A DNA stretch of 64,000 nt from an uncultured Lactobacillus sp. Lineage in GTDB: Bacteria; Bacillota; Bacilli; Lactobacillales; Lactobacillaceae. Every line of letters starts with the position of its first letter. Position 1 is the first letter of the stretch. Below the pieces are notes generated by a model. The model did no database searches and was not told where the DNA came from. It was given only the letters and a program-made list of their open reading frames with translations. Shown piece after piece: positions 59,342-64,000 of this stretch. Position numbers and translations under genes: made by a program. Location: positions 1 to 64,000 of the forward strand of contig CALNAJ010000014.1 of assembly GCA_937874695.1 (NCBI GenBank). The letters are read 5' to 3'.

Positions 59342-61252
59342 ATGACTGAAGTAATTGAATATCCGGGACAGGACTTCGACGTTATCGTTGTTGGAGCCGG
59401 TCATGCCGGTAGTGAAGCGGCACTGGCCGCAGCCCGGATGGGCAACAAGACCTTACTGATGACGATCAACCTGGATATGGTGGCATTTATGCCATGTAAT
59501 CCATCCGTTGGGGGTCCAGCTAAGGGAATCGTTGTCCGGGAAATTGATGCCTTGGGTGGCGAAATGGGCCGTAATATCGACAAGACCTACGTTCAGATGC
59601 GGATGCTCAACACTGGGAAGGGCCCGGCCGTCCGCGCCTTACGTGCCCAAGCCGACAAGCATGCCTACCACGCTGAAATGAAGCACACCATCGAACGCGA
59701 ACCCAACTTGACCTTGCGTCAGGGGATCGTGGACGACTTGATTGTGGAAGATGGCGCCTGCAAAGGGGTTATCACCAACACCGGTGCGCGTTACCGGGCT
59801 AAGGCCGTGGTTATTGCGGCCGGAACTGCAGCTCGCGGTAAGATTATCATCGGTGAGTTAATGTACTCCTCTGGTCCTAACAACTCTCAGCCAGCCAACA
59901 AGCTGACGGCCAACTTACCTAAGTATGGTTTTGACCTGGAACGCTTTAAGACCGGGACGCCACCACGGGTCGATGGGAACACGATTCACTATGACGAGAC
60001 TGAAGAACAACCTGGGGATAAGGAGCCGAATCACTTTAGCTTCACGACGCCAGATAGTGCCTACCTTGACCTCAAGAACCAACTGTCTTGCTGGTTAACT
60101 TACACGAACCAAAAGACGCATGAGATCATCAAGGCTAACCTCAACCGCGCCCCAATGTTTACGGGGGTTATTGAGGGTGTCGGTCCGCGTTACTGCCCAT
60201 CAATCGAGGACAAGATCGTCCGCTTTGCCGACAAGCCACGTCACCAACTCTTCCTGGAACCAGAAGGCCGGAACACCGACGAATGGTACGTTCAGGGGCT
60301 TTCAACGTCCATGCCAGAAGAAGTACAACAGAAGATTTTGCATTCTATTCAAGGTCTTGAAGACGCACAAATGATGCGGCCAGGCTACGCCATCGAATAC
60401 GATGTCGTTTCGCCTTACCAATTGCGGCCAACCCTGGAAACTAAGCCGTTGAAGAACTTATTTACGGCGGGCCAAACCAACGGGACTTCCGGTTATGAAG
60501 AAGCTGCTGGCCAAGGTCTGTTAGCCGGGATCAACGCTGGGTTGCGGGCGCTGGGTAAGCCGGGCTTCACGTTGAAGCGTTCCGATGCTTACATTGGTGT
60601 CATGGTCGACGACCTGGTGACCAAGGGAACCAAGGAACCTTACCGTCTGTTGACGAGTCGGGCCGAATACCGCTTGATCCTGCGTCACGATAACGCTGAT
60701 TTGCGTTTGACGGCCAAGGGTCATGAATTGGGCTTGATCAGCGACGAACGCTACGATGCTTTCTTAGCCAAGAAGGCCGCTTTACAGGCTGAAATCGACC
60801 GTCTTAACAGCATTCGAATCAAGCCAAACGACGCCATCAACGCTTTCATCGAGAGCCACGGTGACAAGCCATTGCAAGATGGTGTGTTAGCCGCAGTCTT
60901 CCTGCGTCGGCCATACGTGGACTACAAGACGTTGCTACAGTTTATTCCAGCAGCGGAACAACCAGTCGACCGGCACATTGTGGAAGAAATTGAGATCTCA
61001 CTGAAGTACGCCGGCTACATCAAGAAGGCTGAAGCTAACGTGGCAAAGCTAAAGCGGATGGAAGCCAAGGCAATTCCAGCCAACATTGATTACGATGCAA
61101 TCGATGGTCTGGCAACCGAAGCGCACCAGAAGCTAAAGAAGATCCAACCCGAAACGTTGGCACAAGCAAGTCGAATCAGTGGGGTCAACCCAGCTGATAT
61201 CGCGATTTTGAGTGTGTATATCGAACAGGGAAAGATTGCAAAAGTGAAGTAA
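59342..61252 (+). CDS. mnmG: tRNA uridine 5-carboxymethylaminomethyl modification enzyme MnmG (GidA)
   Basis: MnmG is the FAD-dependent partner of MnmE. The FAD motif VVGAGHAGSEAALAAA lies at about 16-31, followed by NPSVGGPAKGIVVREIDALG, GTPPRVD and ITSRAEYRLILRHDNADLRL-type signatures. ATG 59342 follows GGAGGGAAAG; an earlier in-frame ATG would add 21 residues with no family support. Seventy base pairs separate it from mnmE. rsmG, often next, is absent. Confidence 0.97.
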   Translation: MTEVIEYPGQDFDVIVVGAGHAGSEAALAAARMGNKTLLMTINLDMVAFMPCNPSVGGPAKGIVVREIDALGGEMGRNIDKTYVQMRMLNTGKGPAVRALRAQADKHAYHAEMKHTIEREPNLTLRQGIVDDLIVEDGACKGVITNTGARYRAKAVVIAAGTAARGKIIIGELMYSSGPNNSQPANKLTANLPKYGFDLERFKTGTPPRVDGNTIHYDETEEQPGDKEPNHFSFTTPDSAYLDLKNQLSCWLTYTNQKTHEIIKANLNRAPMFTGVIEGVGPRYCPSIEDKIVRFADKPRHQLFLEPEGRNTDEWYVQGLSTSMPEEVQQKILHSIQGLEDAQMMRPGYAIEYDVVSPYQLRPTLETKPLKNLFTAGQTNGTSGYEEAAGQGLLAGINAGLRALGKPGFTLKRSDAYIGVMVDDLVTKGTKEPYRLLTSRAEYRLILRHDNADLRLTAKGHELGLISDERYDAFLAKKAALQAEIDRLNSIRIKPNDAINAFIESHGDKPLQDGVLAAVFLRRPYVDYKTLLQFIPAAEQPVDRHIVEEIEISLKYAGYIKKAEANVAKLKRMEAKAIPANIDYDAIDGLATEAHQKLKKIQPETLAQASRISGVNPADIAILSVYIEQGKIAKVK

Positions 61253-61261
61253 AGTTCGGAA

Positions 61262-61300
61262 CCGACTGCCTGTTGGCACACGTTTCGATGATGTAAATTT
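61262..61300 (+). repeat. Remnant of the structured repeat after mnmG
   Basis: GACTGCCTGTTGGCACACG and then TTTCGATGATGT match the 3' arm of unit C (GTCTGCCTTGTGGAGCACG, TTTCAGCAATGT) with few changes. Only the 3' arm remains. It begins 10 bp after the mnmG stop, in the same orientation. Confidence 0.55.
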
Positions 61301-61307
61301 GAAGATA

Positions 61308-61348
61308 AAAGAGGATCACGATATAAAAATCGTGGTCCTCTTTTTATT
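61308..61348 (+). terminator. mnmG terminator
   Basis: AAAGAGGATCACGAT pairs with ATCGTGGTCCTCTTT (one mismatch), followed by TTATTAT. Confidence 0.9.
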
Positions 61349-61661
61349 ATCATTGAATTAATTATTAATGATTATTATTTTATTAATAATAAGGATACGG
61401 AATCTTTACACGTTCTTTGCAGAAACCACATACAGACTTGCTAAGCTGGGTGATGTAGTGAGACAAGTGCCACCGCGCAATTAGTTTGAGGGAAGGCCGA
61501 TTGTGCCACTGTGACGAGTGGTTTCTTTCGTATGGGAGCGAAAACGTCGTCTACCACGGGGAGGGTACATTGGTGGGCGATGATTGGCCGGGAATCACAG
61601 ATAAATTTCGACAAAATTGAACTCTGGGGAAAACCATTAAAATCACTGGGAGTTTTTACAT
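61349..61661. other. Intergenic stretch before the small membrane gene
   Basis: It holds an AT-only inverted repeat (ATTATTAAT/ATTAATAAT, about 61360-61391) and otherwise no gene that I can support. The promoter for the gene at 61662 is presumably here. Confidence 0.4.
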
Positions 61662-62045
61662 ATGCGAATGAGTCTGTTGGGCCTGGGAATTATCCTGGTC
61701 GTGATCAGTCACGGGTTGCACCACTATACGTTGCGTCAGCTACAACGAGGGGTCAGACGACAGACACGGCGAAGCGTTTCCGTGTATCATGGCTTCTTGT
61801 ATCTCGGTCTGGCGTACGTCGCAGTGGGGCTGTGGCGACCGGCATGGTTGAATCCGCGAGTCATTGGTCTGCTGCTATTGGTGGATGGTATTGCCCTTGC
61901 CACGAGTTACTATCAGCACCGTCATCGGCAATATCCGGGTAGTGCGCGGTCATTGTGGCAACGACAAGCGTGGTACTTGGTTGGCAGTCAGATTCTGCTG
62001 GCAATTGTCTTACTGGGGACGTTGGCGACTTTGCCAGCGCCGTGA
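61662..62045 (+). CDS. Small multi-pass membrane protein
   Basis: A 127-residue protein with about four hydrophobic helices (3-20, 42-60, 67-84, 106-124) and basic loops (QLQRGVRRQTRRS, QHRHRQYPGS). GGGAG lies 9 nt before ATG 61662. It is monocistronic, with a terminator behind. It resembles the small DUF-type integral proteins common in lactobacilli; no function is recognised. Confidence 0.65.
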   Translation: MRMSLLGLGIILVVISHGLHHYTLRQLQRGVRRQTRRSVSVYHGFLYLGLAYVAVGLWRPAWLNPRVIGLLLLVDGIALATSYYQHRHRQYPGSARSLWQRQAWYLVGSQILLAIVLLGTLATLPAP

Positions 62046-62067
62046 CATGTAGATGGTCATTCGGAGA

Positions 62068-62105
62068 CCCGTTAACGCTGAACAAACAACGCTAACGGGA
62101 TTTTT
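62068..62105 (+). terminator. Terminator
   Basis: CCCGTTAACG pairs with CGCTAACGGG (one mismatch), followed by ATTTTT. Confidence 0.7.
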
Positions 62106-62122
62106 AAGTTATTGGGGGACAA

Positions 62123-62356
62123 ATGATGAAACGTTATTCACCAGCAGCCGCGCAGCAAGCGCTGTTGCAGATTTTAGATGAAGTGAATCATAAGCAAGAG
62201 ATGGTCGTCGTGACGCCCACGGATGGCAACGACGCCAACTCGGCCGTGATTGTCGCGAAATCTGAGTGGGAAGCACTGAAGGCCGCCTTGGAAGCGGCCC
62301 AGCAACCCGTGCAGGATGCAGGATACCTGGATCTCGATAAGATTGAATGGGGCTAA
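62123..62356 (+). CDS. Phd/YefM-like antitoxin without a toxin
   Basis: A 77-residue acidic protein. The layout YSPAAAQQALLQILDEVNH, EMVVVTPTDG, AVIVAKSEWEALKAALE follows the YefM/Phd N-terminal fold (SxAxxxLxxxLDxV, then a strand, then AVxxSxxEYxxLxxxL). The C-terminal region (QDAGYLDLDKIEW) would be the toxin-binding tail. No RelE, YoeB or Doc gene follows; the next gene is on the other strand. It may be an orphan antitoxin or an adaptor. ATG 62126 is an equally good start. Confidence 0.7.
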   Translation: MMKRYSPAAAQQALLQILDEVNHKQEMVVVTPTDGNDANSAVIVAKSEWEALKAALEAAQQPVQDAGYLDLDKIEWG

Positions 62357-62393
62357 AAAAGCCGCGCATCCGTGGGGATAGCGTGGCCAGTTA

Positions 62394-62657
62394 TTAATTT
62401 CCACCAAGGATAAATGCTCTACCAATGGAAGCAACTAAGAAAACGATTTGAAGCGTCAGGTCAATCCGATTTAACGGATTGGCATCGGTCGTACTCTCGA
62501 AGACGTTAAAATGCAGCATTGCAGTGATTAACGAACTAAAGCAGAGAAAAGCAACGATTTTGGGATCCTGAAGGAACAGCATGGCAAGCAGTAGCACTAA
62601 CGTTAAAATGATGACGCCAATTTTAGCGGGGGTTGCTGAGAAGCGGGCTTCGGTCAT
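62394..62657 (-). CDS. Small three-helix membrane protein
   Basis: An 87-residue protein with hydrophobic segments at about 12-30, 34-50 and 66-84. GAGGTGAAG precedes ATG 62657. It is convergent with the antitoxin-like gene. No family is recognised. Confidence 0.65.
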   Translation of the reverse strand: MTEARFSATPAKIGVIILTLVLLLAMLFLQDPKIVAFLCFSSLITAMLHFNVFESTTDANPLNRIDLTLQIVFLVASIGRAFILGGN

Positions 62658-62783
62658 GGGTCTTCACCTCGTTTCGCTTAAATGAGAATATGAGATTTCG
62701 GTTATAACTTGTTACCATCATACCAGAAAATCTGGTTAAAGGGGTAAATTAATGCTCAAAAGTTAATATAGTTTCCAATTTTC

Positions 62784-62826
62784 AAAAAATCGCCCGCTAG
62801 CATCATTGATTGCTAACGGGCGATTC
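62784..62826 (-). terminator. Terminator of the HAD gene
   Basis: AATCGCCCGTTAGCA pairs with TGCTAGCGGGCGATT (one mismatch), followed by TTTTG on the minus strand. Confidence 0.9.
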
Positions 62827-62832
62827 GTCTAT

Positions 62833-63516
62833 CTAAGCGAGAAGAACATGTTTAAGGGAGGCGTAGGAATCCGCCTCGTAAGTCGGATGGTAATCGACGG
62901 ATTTCACAGCGTGGCGCGGGTTGAACCAGACGCTGTCGAGATGCGCGTTAGTCGCACCCAGAATGTCGGAATGCAGGCTGTCACCGACCATGACGGTATT
63001 TCCTGCGGTCATCGTTGGATATTGCGTGAAGATGGGGGCAAAGAAGCGCTCATCCGGCTTGTCATAACCCACGTCCTCAGAGATGAAGATACTGTCGAAG
63101 AAGCGAGTTAGTTGGGAACCAGCGAGCCGGTTGAGTTGGATGGATTTGGTGCCGTTGGTCCCGGCAATCACCGTCACGCCGGCACGGGTGAGCTCTGTCA
63201 GAAAGGTTATGGCCCCAGGCAAAGTGTAGTAGTTGTGATCGAGCATGCTTTTGTACTGCTTTTCAACGGCGGGCCCATCGACGGTGACCCCCATCGCGCC
63301 AAAGGCTCTGGCAAAGCGGGTATCCAATAGGGGCGCGCGGTCTGCGCCCAGTTCGATTTGATGCCAGACGTCCTGGTTGATCTTAACGTAGGTAGCAAGC
63401 CCGCGCTGTACGTCGGTCACGCCATACTTTTGAAGGAGGCGGGTTACACCTTCATTTTCACCACGGGTAAAGTCGAGGAGGGTGTCATCTAGGTCAATAA
63501 TTGCGTATTTTTTCAT
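62833..63516 (-). CDS. HAD-family noncanonical pyrimidine nucleotidase, YjjG type
   Basis: A 227-residue haloacid-dehalogenase phosphatase. Motif I is DLDDTLLDF (Asp8, Asp10), motif II GTNGT, motif III with Lys in DKPDERFF, and motif IV GDSLHSDILGA. YjjG enzymes dephosphorylate UMP, dUMP, dTMP and damaged nucleotides as house-cleaning. The C1 cap is helical, as in the family. It is monocistronic. Confidence 0.9.
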   Translation of the reverse strand: MKKYAIIDLDDTLLDFTRGENEGVTRLLQKYGVTDVQRGLATYVKINQDVWHQIELGADRAPLLDTRFARAFGAMGVTVDGPAVEKQYKSMLDHNYYTLPGAITFLTELTRAGVTVIAGTNGTKSIQLNRLAGSQLTRFFDSIFISEDVGYDKPDERFFAPIFTQYPTMTAGNTVMVGDSLHSDILGATNAHLDSVWFNPRHAVKSVDYHPTYEADSYASLKHVLLA

Positions 63517-63686
63517 GAGAGCGCGCCTTTCGGATTGGTTTTGTCGATTTTAGCATAGATTCTGGGGATGATAAAGGTAGGGAAGTCACATTCTAAAAAC
63601 AACGGATTTTTGAATGTTGACCACCGAATTTTACCTGAATAATCAAAATATCCCAGTTTTTGAAGTGTGAAAATTTGGCAATATTA

Positions 63687-63715
63687 AAACCGCGTCACCT
63701 GAATGCAACGCGGTT
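63687..63715 (-). terminator. Terminator of the BrnQ gene
   Basis: AACCGCGT pairs with ACGCGGTT around TGCATTCAGGTG, followed by TTAATATT on the minus strand. Confidence 0.75.
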
Positions 63716-63723
63716 CTGTAAAA

Positions 63724-64000
63724 TTAAACGTTTTTTGATCGGAACACCTGTCCCAGGATCCAACCTAGAACAACGCCAATCAACGCTGGAACAACCCAGC
63801 TAAAGCCTTGTGCGGCTAGTGGTAATTGGTTGTTGAGGGCGAGAATTGCGCGACTCCAGCTAGCCTGTTGTAAGCTGCTAGGGAGTGCCGCTACAGCTGA
63901 GAAGATGGCTGGTATCAGCGTGAATAGCATCGCTAGGCCGAATAACCAGCGACTGGTACCCAATAGTGGTGAAAGTACCGCTAGCACGATCAAGACGATG
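63724..64000 (-). CDS. brnQ: Branched-chain amino acid carrier BrnQ, C-terminal part
   Basis: The last 91 or so codons of a hydrophobic transporter that continues beyond the right edge. Three hydrophobic helices are visible (LIVLAVLSPLLG, LAMLFTLIPAIFSAVAAL, WVVPALIGVVLGWILGQVF), and the ending FRSKNV is basic. The pattern fits LIVCS-family BrnQ, which takes up leucine, isoleucine and valine with a cation. The assignment rests on the C-terminus only. Confidence 0.7.
   Translation of the reverse strand, partial: IVLIVLAVLSPLLGTSRWLFGLAMLFTLIPAIFSAVAALPSSLQQASWSRAILALNNQLPLAAQGFSWVVPALIGVVLGWILGQVFRSKNV

Noticed and set aside
61511..61942. 143-codon plus-strand ORF overlapping the membrane protein at 61662
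   Set aside because: It lacks a ribosome site, has Ser/Arg-rich shadow composition and overlaps a better-supported membrane gene in another frame.

Overview
The window is a replication-origin region of a low-GC Gram-positive lactic acid bacterium, most likely Lactobacillaceae (Levilactobacillus or a close relative is an inference from gene order and protein style). The core order is classic Firmicutes: dnaA-dnaN-yaaA-recF-gyrB-gyrA, rpsF-ssb-rpsR, gdpP-rplI-dnaB and walRK-walHI-walJ-htrA-rlmH lie on the minus strand to the left of oriC; rpmH-rnpA-yidC-jag-mnmE-mnmG lie on the plus strand to the right. Both arms are therefore transcribed away from oriC (about 52.5-54.5 kb).

Layout. 0-0.7 kb: AT-rich, decayed accessory DNA abutting rlmH, with a second copy of the last RlmH codons that resembles an SCC-type attachment site. 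0.7-9.7 kb: rlmH, a DnaA-box cluster, htrA, walJ, frameshifted walI, walH, walK, walR, a Noc-type binding site and tRNA-Lys(CTT). 9.9-17.1 kb: accessory genes (a small protein under a perfect hairpin that covers its ribosome site, a secreted zinc protease, a T-box-controlled OppA lipoprotein, an MFS exporter, a flavin reductase) and a parS site. 17.6-21.8 kb: dnaB, rplI, gdpP. 22-28.3 kb: MerR/TipAS regulator, VOC-small ORF-XRE cluster, second parS, second T-box with a frameshifted OppA, the structured-repeat array, an amidohydrolase. 28.6-36.7 kb: a catabolic locus (GldA-like dehydrogenase, sugar porter, aldose epimerase, giant DUF5107/TPR protein) with a divergent AraC regulator and a cre-like site. 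36.8-38.0 kb: rpsR, ssb, rpsF with leader. 38.3-44.5 kb: a PlcR/Rgg-like regulator with small downstream ORFs, and two BspA-type surface proteins, one cut off from its LPXTG anchor by an in-frame stop. 44.7-61.3 kb: replication core. 61.6-64 kb: small membrane proteins, an orphan YefM-like antitoxin, a HAD phosphatase and the end of a BrnQ carrier.

The strongest candidate for something undescribed is a family of about 120-nt structured intergenic repeats found downstream of oppA (26.45 kb), dnaN (51.25 kb), yidC (56.1 kb) and as a remnant after mnmG (61.26 kb). All copies lie in the same orientation as the gene before them. Their helices show compensatory base changes while the loop motifs TGAGCATTA and TAAGCG stay fixed, and two loci carry homologous arrays of three units. 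The window also holds a full set of origin-associated sites: oriC DnaA boxes on both sides of dnaA, a remote DnaA-box cluster, two parS and one perfect Noc box; parA, parB and noc themselves are not in the window.

Three genes carry single-position lesions (walI frameshift, oppA frameshift, surface-protein nonsense codon). They could be real decay or phase variation, or assembly errors; reads would decide.
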